A stretch of 64,000 nucleotides of DNA. Origin: Bolinopsis microptera (lineage: Eukaryota > Ctenophora > Tentaculata > Lobata > Bolinopsidae). A program made the translations under genes and the position numbers. This document shows positions 22,478 through 33,942 of the stretch, piece after piece. Within the stretch, counting starts at the first letter, position 1. Each line of letters begins with the position of its first letter. The notes under the pieces were generated by a model that worked only from the letters and a program-made list of their open reading frames with translations, did no database searches and was not told where the DNA came from. Location: positions 3,629,460 through 3,693,459 of the forward strand of contig NC_087083.1 in NCBI RefSeq assembly GCF_026151205.1. The letters run 5' to 3'.

Positions 22478-23188
22478 CTATTCGGTTATTTTAAAAGCTC
22501 GGCTATCCAAAGCTGAATATACTGGTAAAGCAACTGAACTCTCAGTCTTCAAATAAACTGCTTTCACATTCTTCCACCCTGGACGTACATTTGCACACAA
22601 CTCGTTAAGAGCAGAGTGGAGGTTTTCTGAAAGGAGCTCATTGTCGAAAGACACTCGACCACAAGGAATACTGAGGTTATTTCCTTTTCCAAGATTCGCC
22701 ACCATGTACGATCTGGTACAGGATTCCACCTCTTGTTTTAAGTTTTTCTTCTTGAGGTTGACTTTTACTGGAGCCTTGCCCTTGCGGTAGAAATAACTAC
22801 CAAACCACCGCGGGATAATAGGTAACACTCTGTCGTCTACCAGAAAAACATCATGACTGTCGCACAGTATTCGCTTTGCTTCCAACTCCTTGTACTTCTT
22901 CTTCAGCTTACCGACTCCTATAACCTTTGCAACACTAATATTATTAGTCTTCATAAGATCCTTATAATACCTCTGTGGGTCCTTAGTAATCAAACAAACT
23001 GACGCTTCTTTGTTGTAGATAGAGTTCTTCAGGGTTAGTTTGACGGGGTGTTTCGTCTTGTTTGGTACTCGTTTGAAGACAACTTGGACATACACGTGGG
23101 CATCTGTTTCTGTTAAAGATGAAGACTCTTTAGCACGGCAGTGCTTCATCAGTGATTCCACGGCTTTTTCAACTTGTGTAGGATCCAT
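22478..23188 (-). CDS. Ribosomal L1 domain-containing protein (RSL1D1/UTP30-like)
   Basis: Intronless, 236 aa. It has the L1-fold layout of the RSL1D1/Cic1/Utp30 family: an N-terminal segment with HVYVQVVFKRVP, the middle part VFLVDDRVLPIIPRWFGSYF, and the C-terminal strand block SIPCGRVSF and NVKAVYLKTESSVALPVY. Family members bind pre-rRNA in the nucleolus and act in ribosome assembly. The length is close to yeast Utp30 (about 270 aa) and lacks the long basic tail of human RSL1D1. A strong acceptor CTAATTCAG ends one base before the ATG, so the mRNA 5' end is probably spliced. It is followed by the RING gene 0.5 kb downstream on the same strand. Confidence 0.85.
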   Translation of the reverse strand: MDPTQVEKAVESLMKHCRAKESSSLTETDAHVYVQVVFKRVPNKTKHPVKLTLKNSIYNKEASVCLITKDPQRYYKDLMKTNNISVAKVIGVGKLKKKYKELEAKRILCDSHDVFLVDDRVLPIIPRWFGSYFYRKGKAPVKVNLKKKNLKQEVESCTRSYMVANLGKGNNLSIPCGRVSFDNELLSENLHSALNELCANVRPGWKNVKAVYLKTESSVALPVYSALDSRAFKITE

Positions 23189-23765
23189 CCTGAATTAGTT
23201 TAATTATTATTTGTCACAAATAAAACATATTTGAATGATCACTGTTTTTTCGTTTTAACTTTTAATGCTAGATACCTAAGCTAGAGGTCACAATTTTCCG
23301 AAAAGAAATGGTCGAAGAGAACGAAGAAACTTAAAGAATACTGAATTTGAGGAAGAAATTATCATTCAGTCGTAGTTAACGAGGTAGCAAGTGAAACTGA
23401 CAGCAGTTTCCAACTTTCATGATAAGTTACCATGGTTACCATAAGTAACTGGTAAGTGCAATTCATGCGGGACTGACACCAACAATGAGCAGACAGAATG
23501 TTTGAAAACATGCTCTAAATATTATTATACAAAATATATTGAAAATATAACGATGAAATTAATAGAAGATTCAATAAAAATTTAACTAAAGAATGATTTT
23601 AATAAATGTAACTTAAACCTATACCTCCTTATCTCTCTAGTATATCTTTATTGTGAAATTGGTCGTATAATTACAGAAAAACTCCCTTTAAAACCATGCA
23701 ATAGTGTACCCACGTTAAAAACGTGACAATCAATACCACGACAAACTCTTCAAATTGTATCAAAA
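23189..23765. other. Intergenic spacer
   Basis: 577 bp between the TXNDC12-like stop and the RSL1D1-like ATG on the same strand. Contains GTTACCATGGTTACC (23430) and no ORF. Confidence 0.4.
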
Positions 23766-24230
23766 CTATAGTTCCTGTTTGACCTCCAAACCTGCAAGCA
23801 CATTATCCATTGTAATTAGAATTTCATCTGATGAGGGATAAAAATACTGATACTTTTCACCTCGTCTCTTGTTAGAAAACTCAGGTCGAATAGTCCCACT
23901 AGTGTCGAGGAATATGATGCGAGGAATGTAGCCACCATCGATATTAAAACTAGGATCATCCCCTGGTGCTTCATCATCCTCAGCATTAACCATAACAAAC
24001 TTATCACTCAGCTCCAACATGGCTTTACTACCAGCAACCAAAGGTTTCAACCTTTTGCAGGCTCCACACCAGGTTTTGTGTAGTATCACCATGACAGGTT
24101 TGTTTTGTTGGCTTGCAAGGGTTCTAGCTTCACTCCAACTAACCCACGCGTACTGATTACCAAAACCTCCTCCTGATAAGTTAGCTCCTACACTTAAAAG
24201 AGTCAGACTGAGTAGCACCAGTCTGTCCAT
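23766..24230 (-). CDS. Thioredoxin-domain ER protein, TXNDC12/ERp18-like
   Basis: Intronless, 154 aa. Residues 1-17 form a signal peptide. The thioredoxin fold carries the active site WCGACK (same CGAC as ERp18) after VMVILHKT, then FVMVNAEDDEAP and GGYIPRIIFLD, which match TXNDC12 closely. It ends in KQEL, a KDEL-like ER retrieval signal where the vertebrate protein has EDEL. Expected role: thiol-disulfide oxidoreductase in the ER lumen. A polypyrimidine tract with TTTCATAG ends 11 nt before the ATG. It lies between the RPC7-like and RSL1D1-like genes on the same strand. Confidence 0.92.
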   Translation of the reverse strand: MDRLVLLSLTLLSVGANLSGGGFGNQYAWVSWSEARTLASQQNKPVMVILHKTWCGACKRLKPLVAGSKAMLELSDKFVMVNAEDDEAPGDDPSFNIDGGYIPRIIFLDTSGTIRPEFSNKRRGEKYQYFYPSSDEILITMDNVLAGLEVKQEL

Positions 24231-24870
24231 TTTTAGTATACCTATGAAAGAAGGATAATATAGATTAGTTTTAAAGTTATTACTATGTATTATAAGTTAG
24301 TATTTTGATAAATCTCAATGATAGTAAATCCAAAATATTATAATTAAAGAATTTGAATTTTAAATCCAAAAATTTCATAATTTCGACCCTACATTATCAC
24401 ATTATTGTTGTTTGCACTTAAAAGATATTCTGATAAAGCTTGATTAAGAACAATTTTTTGTTAATGGTAATAAAAAGTAGGTTTTGAATTATTGATTAAA
24501 ACGTTTTAGAATGTATTTATACAGTGTATTTAAAGCCACTGTAACATTGAAAATGATAGGAAAGGAAAATATCGGTATCTAATGCGGTTTTGTAGTCAAT
24601 AGGGCCCCTATTATAAGGGTAACAGATAGGGGTAACTAGGGGTAACAGATAGGGGTAACTAGGGGTAACAGATAGGGGTAACAAAACTACACTTCCCATG
24701 TGAAGCATTATTCACATATTAAGCAATAATAAATAATAAAGACACAATTTGTCGGATTTTGTAACAGAACTTGAAAAAACATAATTCAAATTCACCTGAT
24801 TCGACTGCTGGGGATAATGCAGTGAACAAATTTTTAAACAAAACAGAAATTCTGATGGACATAGAAGTAT
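24231..24870. other. Intergenic spacer with short GGGGTAAC repeats
   Basis: 640 bp between the RPC7-like stop and the TXNDC12-like ATG. A short array of AGGGGTAACAGAT/AGGGGTAACT units lies at 24610-24680. No ORF of note. Confidence 0.5.
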
Positions 24871-25497
24871 TCACATAGTAGGACCCTCATCAGCATCATC
24901 ATCAAATGCATTGTAATCGTCATCATAATAATTCTGAACATAATCGAGGTCTTCTTCGACATCATCATCTTCTTCTAATGCAAATTCATCATCACTTTCG
25001 CCGTCATCTTCAATATTTAAATTTTCTGATTTCTGAAGTTTGTCTAAACGCTTTAACAATGTTGCATCAGAATGATCTTGCCGATGACCGATCATCCTTG
25101 GTTTGATGTCAGGCTTATTAGCTAACTTTGATGTTCTCATCCTAAGTTCTACTGGAAACATATTCCAGTTCGGGACCCATTCCAGTTCTTTATGTGTATT
25201 GTACTGTTTAAATCTATCAGAATAACGCTCAATTTTGGAACGTTCTGTTTCAGGCTGGATATGATAAGGAGAATCTCTCATATAGTTTCTGAACTCTTGC
25301 TTTAAAGCAATAAGATAATTGTGCTGAGTGGACTCTCGCAGTGGTTGAGGTTTTCTGAGAAGAGGTGGGAAAGTTTCTTGGGGCTGAATTTGTGCAGTCA
25401 AACTGACTATGTCCCCTCGTCCTATTCCAAGATTTTCACTTATCACATTAATACTTGACTTTGACCTAGCTTTGCCTCTACCTCGTCCAATCGACAT
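24871..25497 (-). CDS. RNA polymerase III subunit RPC7 (POLR3G/POLR3GL)-like
   Basis: Intronless, 208 aa from the ATG at 25495-25497 (a GTG three codons upstream is ignored). Features of the RPC7 family in order: Gly/Arg-rich N-terminus (SIGRGRGKAR), FPPLLRKPQPL, the ALKQEFRNYMRDSPYHI block, ERYSDRFKQ, the WVPNWNMFPVELR block, then a long Asp/Glu tail ending DYVQNYYDDDYN (compare DYxxSYFDxGxDF in vertebrates). RPC7 is part of the RPC3-RPC6-RPC7 subcomplex used in initiation. A TTTGTGCAG acceptor ends 3 nt before the ATG. First gene of the minus-strand run. Confidence 0.9.
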   Translation of the reverse strand: MSIGRGRGKARSKSSINVISENLGIGRGDIVSLTAQIQPQETFPPLLRKPQPLRESTQHNYLIALKQEFRNYMRDSPYHIQPETERSKIERYSDRFKQYNTHKELEWVPNWNMFPVELRMRTSKLANKPDIKPRMIGHRQDHSDATLLKRLDKLQKSENLNIEDDGESDDEFALEEDDDVEEDLDYVQNYYDDDYNAFDDDADEGPTM

Positions 25498-25602
25498 TAG
25501 CTGCACAAAGTTTTGAAATTAACAATATGTAAAAATGTAAAACTAATTTCAATTCAACATTTCTACATTATGGAATAGACTGAAATATAATCTATAGACA
25601 AA

Positions 25603-26161
25603 AAAAAAGAAAAACCCGTGTAGCTGAGACACCTCACAGCAAGTAGACCAAAGTGGCTCTTGCTTGTGAAGGGTGTATCAACTACCCGCCGAGGCGGTGG
25701 GTTGGGAGTCCCCCCTGGGATCATTTCGTCCATAAAATTTTACACAATATAAAAGCTACAATAAATTATCTATAAAATTTACATTAACAAACTTAAGAGA
25801 CCTCAAAGCTCGTCTTCTGAGGAATGAGATTGAAGGATACGTCATCCAGTCCAAGGTGCTGGGCTTTTTGTCTTCCTCTGATTCCCCTGACTGCTATGAG
25901 TGTGCTTCGTAGCGGATCAAACCTGAATCGTGTTCTGATGTGATTTTTGACCTGGCTCTTAGCTTCTTTATTGTGGTCAGCTATCCTTTCAGAAATACGA
26001 TCTACAAACACAGTGCAGTCTACTCTATAGACACAAATTTGTGCGCTTTGTATATTGCAAAGTGCTGAACTAATGTTAATTAGGAACAAGTATTTAGTAT
26101 TATGTATGTCATTGTTAATTTCATGCATTCATTATATGTCCCTGAGGATTGCTTCAGTTGG
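25603..26161 (-). mobile_element. 3' fragment of a non-LTR retrotransposon
   Basis: A minus-strand frame (25793 to about 26080) carries a C-terminal block with NHIRTRFRFDPLRSTLIAVR, which parallels RKRLRFEILRTTVISLRG in the fragment at 28058-28384. This tail is familiar from invertebrate retroelement polymerases. The likely 3' UTR runs down to about 25603. It is interrupted upstream by the hAT MITE at 26162. Confidence 0.55.
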
Positions 26162-26454
26162 CAGTGGCGTAACGTTGCCTGTTGGCGCCCCGCTAAAAAA
26201 GCGCCCCTCTGTTGGGGCCCCTCCCTAAAATTGAACAAATTAGGTGATTTTAGAGGATACGCCGGTAAAATCCTTAAAAAAGTGTGTATCTAGAGCAAAA
26301 CGCAAAGTTTTGCTAGTACTTTAGTTAAGTTTTCGAAATTGTCCCACATTCAAACGACAATTTGGCGCCCCCCTAAGATGGCGCCCACCCCCCCCCCCCC
26401 CCCCCCCCCCCCCTCCGCACTGCGGGGTCAGCGGGGCCCTTCGTTACGCCACTG
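26162..26454. mobile_element. Complete hAT-type MITE, second full copy
   Basis: Ends CAGTGGCGTAACGTTGCCTG and TTCGTTACGCCACTG with a perfect 8-bp TSD TCAGTTGG (26154-26161 and 26455-26462). It is inverted relative to the 17648 copy and has a C-run of about 25 near the right end. Confidence 0.92.
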
Positions 26455-27994
26455 TCAGTTGGGCAATACATTTTTTTTTTTTTATTTATATAAATTATTC
26501 AAACAATATACACATAATATAGCAATGACCCTATATAAAATCTGTTATTAAGGCTAAATAGGGAGAATTGTTACCGATAATACTAAGTCAAACTCTTGGG
26601 ATAAAGGTGTTAAAAAGATTATATTTATAACAAGGTTAGATAACTCTCTAGTTATAACTCTCAGATGTTCTTGGTTGATCAGTGATATGAGTGTGTATGA
26701 TTATCACGCTGTGTGATCTGTGTTCAAACTTCAATATCCAAATCACTTCAATAAATATTATCTACTAATAATTTAACTTGTGATGTTGGGAAAGTTCCTT
26801 GATCCACTCTTTACTACTAATAGCTCTCTCAGCTATACCGTCCCTCTTGATCTTACTTGTGGTGTGCTGGTGACTGCTCTCTCAGAGCTTACTCAGGTCC
26901 ACTCAGGTTGCTACACTTGTCTGCTCTCTCAGAGCTGTTCCCTCTAGAACTATATCTAACTTCACTGGACTGCTACTCTAGCATCCACACAAAACAACCT
27001 GGGATAATAAGGCACTTAAAACACTGTAAGTAACATCCTCTCAGGAAGTATACACAATCAAGATCTAGTAAAGTAAAACAGATCACAATGTAATACGGGA
27101 AAGACAACAACTAACATACAAACACTTACCGGCTTCAAGTTGGACACTCTCGTAGTTGTTGTAGGTCCTAGCCGGTTGTTGTTGTCTTCTTCTTCTTATT
27201 CACATTTGTATTTACATGCTTATAAAAGAATGGTTAATAATCGACATTCCACCCTTTTTCTTTTCTTTTCTTTTCTTTCCCAACACTCCGTCACGTCTTT
27301 AAAATGCCCGCAAAATCCAAAATACACGTTAAAATTAACATTCTTAAATCCATGCGCGGCTCAGCGCAAACGCTCGTGCCCCAAAAAATTCTACTTTCTT
27401 TAACTTTAAACCCAGATATTCTGGCGCAAGAAAATTTTATCTCTAATAACCCTGTTAGAAAATACGGTTACTAGTTATTCCATAAAAGGAGTTAGCACGT
27501 GACACATTTGCATTATATCTCTTGTTTTACACGTAAAAAGAGCGGTAAAACTCGCTGCAGTGTAAAATGACTGCCTGTTTTAAGAGATATCTTGCTGTGT
27601 ATTACAGCTTTATAGAATATTCCGAAAAGAGTACACGTGTTAAAATTAACTTCCCGTCCCATACCGGTGATAAAAGATCTCTAGTATCACTAAGATACAC
27701 AAATTCATGTCGAGTTCTACGTTAAGAAACTGTATTTAAACTTATCGGAAAGAAATTCTAAGTTAAGCTAGGTCTAAAAAATCATCTTTCTCATTAAAAT
27801 ATTCAAACCTGTCGTGTCAAATCTTCTCTTCTCACTCTCTTTTCAACATTTGTTAACATACACATGTTCACATGGGGGTCAGCGGGGGCCTTCGTTACGC
27901 CACTGTCAGTTGGGCAATACATTTTTTTATTTTTTATTTATATAAATTATTCAAACAATATACACATAATATAGCAATGACCCTATATAAAATC
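26424..27994. repeat. 119-bp direct repeats flanking a 1.33-kb insert
   Basis: 26424-26542 (MITE right end, TSD, LINE poly-A side) recurs almost exactly at 27875-27994. Between them 26543-27874 is unrelated sequence without ORFs, with CTCTCTCAGAGCT twice and a TTTTC run. The second copy continues into the rest of the LINE tail; the first does not, so the insert splits that tail. Confidence 0.8.
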
Positions 27995-28370
27995 AACCCT
28001 TTAAGAATTCAAAAAATTCCCTTAACAATCAAAAATTTTTTACCCTTGGCCTTGTGGCTACAAGTTAAGATCTAGACTGTTTATATCAACAATGTTTTTT
28101 CTCGCACCTCTGTCTCCACGGAGAGAAATCACTGTTGTTCTGAGGATTTCAAAGCGAAGGCGCTTTCTTATGTATCCTACAGCGTCTGAGTACCTCTGGC
28201 CAGTGTGGTACTCCATCTTACTGGCCAGCTTCTTGACCAGTCTCTCAGCTTCACCACCCATTCCACCAGAAGTCGAGAACACTAAAGGTGTGAAGCTTCC
28301 TTTCTCCACTTCAAGAACCCTTGCATTGTAACATCGCTTTTTCTCATTTTCATGGGACAGGTACAATACA
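27923..28370 (-). mobile_element. 5'-truncated non-LTR retrotransposon with target duplication
   Basis: The minus-strand frame 28058-28370 encodes the polymerase tail with RVLEVEKGSFTPLVFSTSGG and IRKRLRFEILRTTVISLRG. The 3' end is A-rich and sits next to TTGGGCAATACATTT (27908-27922), which recurs right after the 5' end at about 28369-28383, a 13-15 bp TSD. Confidence 0.7.
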
Positions 28371-28619
28371 TTTGGGCAATACATTTAGTTTAATTTGTTA
28401 AAACAAAGAATAGAGTAGAATTACATTTTACACGGCCAAACACAATTGATTCACATAAATAACTGATAGATATGTCTGTATAGAAATGAACATATTAGTT
28501 TACACAATTACCCCATATGAACGGTACGGAATTTTATTTGTTGTACAGGAAAAATAAAAATAACAAAAACAACATGGTGAACCTAGCAAGATAGGAACGA
28601 AGGGTCAATCTTTTTTCTT

Positions 28620-28690
28620 TTTAACGGGTGATACTCGTAAAATATCTGTTCCAACTCGGCGCGCGTCCTGGTAGGTTGTAAACATACAAT
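28620..28690 (-). mobile_element. MITE copy, TTAACGGGTGATACTCG...CATACAA
   Basis: Short copy of the family at 5787, flanked by TTTCTTT on both sides. Confidence 0.7.
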
Positions 28691-30600
28691 TTCTTTTGAG
28701 GTACATCCACAGTCAATTTGAATTGAAGTAAGCATGACAATGAACGCGATCGCCGAATGATAAAACAATATGGGAACGCGCACAGCATTGCGCGCTGATA
28801 CTCTAAATACTGTGCGCGTTTCGTCCGGAACCTGGGGGAGTTCCCGCTCTAATATTTCTGACGACAGTGATCACTCATTATGAGAACTAATCCCGACCAC
28901 TTTCCCGGTCGAACCGTACCCAAATCAAACTAATTTATGAACCATGTGTATAGCCAACGTCCTTGCGGTGCCGAGCCGATGTAAAACTCTTCTGTCTCTT
29001 GTTAATATTTTAGTTGTACTGTGCATAAAAGTGTGTAGTGACAAGTGTGTAGTGGTAATGTATATTATTTATTATGACGACGCGATATTTATAATGCAGA
29101 ATTAAAAGCTGCTTTCGATATGACTGGTGGTGGGCTCTCTCCGGCAGGACATAGATCTATATAGGGGGTACCCGGGGTACGAGTTAACGAACAGTGTTCG
29201 TGTCCTTCCACAACCCCCTGTTACCTGTGTTTCTGTCGGGGGAGCCTAATTCATCCGTTAGAATCGCAGAGTTAGCGGAGCTCATGATATCTCGTGACAT
29301 ATGCTGCATGAACGGTGCAAGACTTGCGCCGTTTGTTTCAGCATCCAGTTGCGAGTGCTTGCCCATCGAAAACATGATTAGTGATTGTGGATTTTATTGA
29401 TATTACTGATTATCCATCATATTCAGTATTAATGTTATCCATTATTTATTTATTGACATCCTTCAGTCTCCAAAACGAGGTGTGAAGGTAAATTAACTTT
29501 GAGCCTTGTTTTGGCGACTGCTTAATCGATGGGCAAGTAGGTATTTGTTTTTTAGCAGTGTTGAACATTGAAACAATTATAAAATGTTTATTTTTATCTT
29601 ATATAACGTACAATATGAATGACATATGCTATATGCTATAGTGACGTAACATATATAGTGCAAAGAATTAGTAACTTGCTAGATGTGATTTAGTGATAAT
29701 CGACGTTAACATTTTGCAGTTTACAGTTGCACAATGTTGACGTCGATTGTTACTAACATTTATCTGAATTTAATACAAGTACATGTCACATATAAATTGG
29801 GTAGCTGAATGAAACTCGTGCCTCAGAATTTTCCGTTATTAGCATTGCAGTGTCCACGCCCTGTACTGCGTTAACGACCGAAATTTTCCCAATATGCAAT
29901 TATTATTTTGCTTCTAAAATTCTCTGATAATTAATAATATATCGTGACATGTAATTGTAAGATAACAAACCTCGCGCGCGCGGCGCTTACATCTGCACCT
30001 GAGAATCTCTCAGCAATGTGTGGCTGTCTGCGCGGCGGGCTGTGTATTGTGTATATAGCTGAATTTAAATTTAGATTTATTTGTAAATGTATAATAATAT
30101 TAAATATGTATTGATTGTTTTGTGGTAAATAAAAATTTTGTTTTACTAAAAATTTTGTTTTGCTAATGCGCGCGGCGCTCAAAGCATGACAATGCGCGCA
30201 GCACTCAAAGCGACAACATCATTAGACTTTATTTTGTCTATTGACGCATATTATATTTTTGCCGAAAACACACTTCCCGAATTGCACGCATTCATGCATT
30301 TCCAATTGCAGCGACTCTTTTCAAACTTCATTGTTAAATATCAATCAATTCCTCATATTTAATTTGGTCGACGCACGCTAACATAATATAACTCAGTGCA
30401 ACATTAAGCAAATTACAAATATTTTATATTATCAAATTTTATGTGTTTTCAGTGGAAATGTAACGGGCGCCTTTTATTTTAATTTTTAATGTTTATAATG
30501 TTTGTGATCAGTGATGTATTATTAAATTTTCAATAGCTTTCAATTTCATAGTTAGTAGTTGATCGAACGTAATTACATTAATATTATTTATCAATTAAAC
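28691..30600. other. Intergenic, no confident gene
   Basis: A minus-strand frame at 29184-29375 starts MFSMGKHSQLDAETNGASL and meets an ACACAG|GTAACA donor, so it could be a small N-terminal exon, but I do not recognise it. GCGCGCGGCGC patches lie at 29970 and 30170. Confidence 0.3.
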
Positions 30601-30930
30601 AAACAGTAGAGCTGCAAAAATAGTGTAGCGCGATGCGTTTTAAAATGATAAGTGGTTTGGCCAATTACGGAGCTGGTTTGTTCAGTATGAGCAGATCTGG
30701 TCTTAATTTGGTATCAAACAGTAGATGCAGTAAAAGTAGCAGTAAAATGAAGAAAGTCCACAGTTCTTTTCTTCCGGAGAGGGTGAGACCATATTGGAAC
30801 AAACTCCCCTCGGATGTCAAGAATTGTGGGACTGTGTTAAGTTTTAAAATAAGATTAGAAGCTTTCAAAAAAGAGACTATTTTAAACGGATCCGTAAATG
30901 ATATTCATTTTTGGTATGTTTCGGACTAAT
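30601..30930 (+). pseudogene. LINE ORF2 C-terminal remnant
   Basis: The plus frame 30633-30929 contains RVRPYWNKLPSDVKN and FKIRLEAFKKE, the WN-LP block that ends many jockey/CR1 ORF2 proteins. No RT core upstream, so a strongly 5'-truncated copy. Confidence 0.6.
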
Positions 30931-31221
30931 AAAGAGAAGCACAATGAATATCTTGTGTGTCATCCTCATGTTGCTAAGAAACGCTTTATTAACTTATATA
31001 GTAGTGGAAAGTATGTAAATTAGATTCATTTTCCCAGAAACCCTTACTGGTAGGGGCCTAACTTCGAAAATAAAAAAGATAGAAACGTCTGGTTTTCAAC
31101 AAAATGTTCGCCTTGTAAAAATAACGTTTCCCCCCCAGGGGGAAAATTCAAAACAATGTAGATTTTGAATTATCGCGAAAATTCTTATTTTGGGCCTTAT
31201 AAAAGTACACAGCTTTAACTT

Positions 31222-31755
31222 TGCGGATTCCTGTACTCTGATTGGCTGAATTGTGTCACGTGCTAGCTGTTTGAACAGTGGAATGCGCCACGCGTGCAAA
31301 TCATGCTTGATGTCGCGCGCGAGGTCGAGCCGTCTGTTTAAATTAAACCAACTCTAGTACCACCATAGTACCACTCTAGTACCACCAACTCTAGTACCAC
31401 CAGCCAGTAACTTTTCCTGGGAAGTGAGACCGTTAGCACCACTTTTTGTCAAATTGGCTTTTGGATAACGGCCCAATCATGAATTAAAACAGTACAAGTT
31501 GTGTTTTAACGGCAAAATACAGCTAATTCTAGCCCTTGAAAGTTGTAGGTTTGGAAGATCAATACGGCTGCTTTAATTCTTAAAAGTCTTGAGTTAGAAC
31601 AGCCAAAACACCCTATTATGTACTCTGATTGGCTGAATTGTGTCACGTGCTAGCTGTTTGAATAGTGGAATGCGCCACGCGTGCAAATCATGCTTGATGT
31701 CGCGCGCGAGGTCGAGCCGTCTGTTTAAATTAAACCAACTCTAGTACCACCACCA
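31222..31755. repeat. Duplicated CCAAT/E-box segment
   Basis: 31222-31380 recurs at 31619-31750 with few changes. Each copy has TCTGATTGGCTGAA (CCAAT box, inverted), GTCACGTGCTAGC (E-box), CCACGCGTGCAAATCATG and GTCGCGCGCGAGG. Could be duplicated promoter DNA or ends of an unknown element. Confidence 0.7.
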
Positions 31756-32099
31756 GCCAGTAACTTTTCTTGGGTTATCTTGGTTGTTTAGGCCAATAGA
31801 TTTAAGATATTTTTAAAACTTTAGTAGATATATTTTTGATGATGTGTGATGATGTTTGTGTCATTATATTTTGATTTGATTTGATTTGATTTGATTTGTT
31901 ACTGTGCCGCGCCGCGCACTCAATGAGGCTTCTCGCAGATCGGCGAGATGCGCTATTGTGCCGCGCCAAGCTGCGATTAATTGACATCGTCAATTAACAA
32001 AAAATAATGACTCTAAAATCAAATTGCTCGCTACTTGTTATATGTGGAATCGCAATGCACTACCGGGCCGTGCCGCGCATCTTCTCGCAAGGATTGACA

Positions 32100-32240
32100 T
32101 AGTGAATCAACTTGACCATTGTTAATGGTCTGGCCCGGCGCGCGCTAATTCGTAGCACGTGCCATTGGGCCACATTTTGAGAAGAAAGCGGCGCGCGCTA
32201 CTTCGAAGAAATTTAGATGAGTAACAACCGTCAAAAATCA
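32100..32240 (-). repeat. GAAGTAGCGCGCGCC family, inverted copy
   Basis: Matches 7040-7140 in reverse: GGCGCGCGCTAATTCGTAGC then GGCGCGCGCTACTTCGAAG, ending in AAATTTAGATGAGTAAC. Confidence 0.6.
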
Positions 32241-32444
32241 ATTTGTTATAATACTGCAAATAAGCCTTATTATTTTAATAATTAGTTCTTGTGTACTCAC
32301 ATCACACATATTATTGTAATATACTAAAAAATCTAAACTTCAGAATTAATGCAAATTATATTTTTAATCGCTACACTGTACACGTTGCCCGCAAATAAAA
32401 AAGCAATTTTTGTCAAACTTTCAACAATCGAATCATGTTTATAT

Positions 32445-32547
32445 TTGTCATACGTTGTATGACCCGCCTGTATCGTCGAAACTCTATATATAATAGTGAA
32501 GCTATATATAATAGTGAAGCGACCGTGGGGGTCACCACGTGATACAA
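32445..32547 (-). mobile_element. 103-bp MITE (TTGTATCACGT... family), copy C
   Basis: Inverted copy with a perfect 8-bp TSD GTTTATAT (32437-32444 and 32548-32555). An internal TATATATAATAGTGAAGC is duplicated. Confidence 0.85.
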
Positions 32548-33433
32548 GTTTATATGCTAACATATGCATATTTAAATTATTTCTTCATATTATTATTATT
32601 TAAATTATTCATACTTACTAAAGTGTCATTATAAGTTCTTTAGCATTGTCAGTTGTTGCATCACGTTTATTTATCCATTTAACTGTATCTAAAGTTGTTT
32701 AAATTTCCACCTAAAGTGAATGTGATAGAAAGAACTTTGTGAATATAGATAGTCCAGATTTGAACTTGGACCCCCAAGGGCCAAGGCCAAGGGTGATTTT
32801 CAATTCATATTGATGTGATTATCTTTTGCATTATTTCATATTGGGTCATTGTGAAATTATGTATATATTGTATGAATACTTTTTATATTTGAATGTTGCA
32901 ATTGTGTCGATCTGACAAAGTTTGCTTTTGTCTGCACGTAAAACAAAATCCTACATTATTACCGCCGAGTCTGCTTACATTTGCCTACCTTATCCAGCTT
33001 GAGCACTTTTTCAGCCTAAATTTGTTTCTCTAAAATTCTTATTCGCTAATTGTATTGACAATTCCTTGTTGTATGATTGTGCATTCATATAAGCGACAAG
33101 AGAAAGGCCATTGTTGGACGTGAGGCGGGTGAGGATTCCTCTTACTTCATTAAATTAATTCCTTCTTTTACGTCCTAAAAAAATGTTATAGGTTTGTAGT
33201 GTTGTAATTAGTTTCAAAATAAAAGTTTCTAATTAATCACCTGTATCCTTATATTCTTGTACCCAACCTTTTATAGTTGATAGTACTATGTTTACAGTAT
33301 GCACTGAAGGGATATCATAGAAAAATTTTTGAACTTTCGTCAGGTACCCTCATTTAACCCTCAATTAAGTTTCCTATCATTCGGATGAGTCGATCGAGGA
33401 GATGGCATAGATCTAATGGATCCTTAGCTACTC

Positions 33434-33507
33434 CCTAGACTAGGTGATACTGGGATTCGAACCCTAAACCTTCTGCGCTGAAGGCGGATGCTTTAACCAT
33501 TAGGCTA
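33434..33507 (-). repeat. tRNA-like sequence (SINE head or tRNA pseudogene)
   Basis: On minus, TAGCCTAATGGTTAAAGCA resembles a D-arm/A-box and GGGTTCGAATCCC a T-arm/B-box, with an anticodon-stem-like TCCGC..GCAGA. The two acceptor strands do not pair, so it is not a functional tRNA. Confidence 0.55.
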
Positions 33508-33942
33508 ATTGTTGTACTAAATTCTTTGTTATACTAAATTGTAATTTCATTTAATTACTGTGAATTATTTAAGGATAACAACCACAAATGAATTCTATAT
33601 AAGATATTATCATGTTTGTATCCTTGTATCCTTGACTGCATTACCTTCTTTGTTATCTCCTGCTTGGTTGCATCCTCAACATTGGTGTTATTGGTTTAAA
33701 GACAAGGACCATCATTTAATTTTTCTCTCAATCGTTTTTCTGTCTGCATTGTGAAAAGATTAGTGTTTAGTGTTTACTTCTTAGGAAGTTCAACAATGTC
33801 TCAGTCTCAACACCCGCAGTAACTTTAGTTGTTCGCGCTAGTCAAATAGGTTAATAATGAATGAAAATAATTGATTATTATTTCAGATAGAATGATAGTA
33901 TTCACAGTGTGTTTAAAGATGTAAAAGCCCACTACCCTTAAG

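Noticed and set aside
26543-27874. Solo long terminal repeat
   Set aside because: The insert begins TG and ends near CA, but the flanking duplication is 119 bp rather than a short target site and no family is recognised.
33434-33507. Functional tRNA gene with UCA-like anticodon
   Set aside because: Acceptor strands do not pair and the anticodon stem has a mismatch; better explained as a SINE head or pseudogene.
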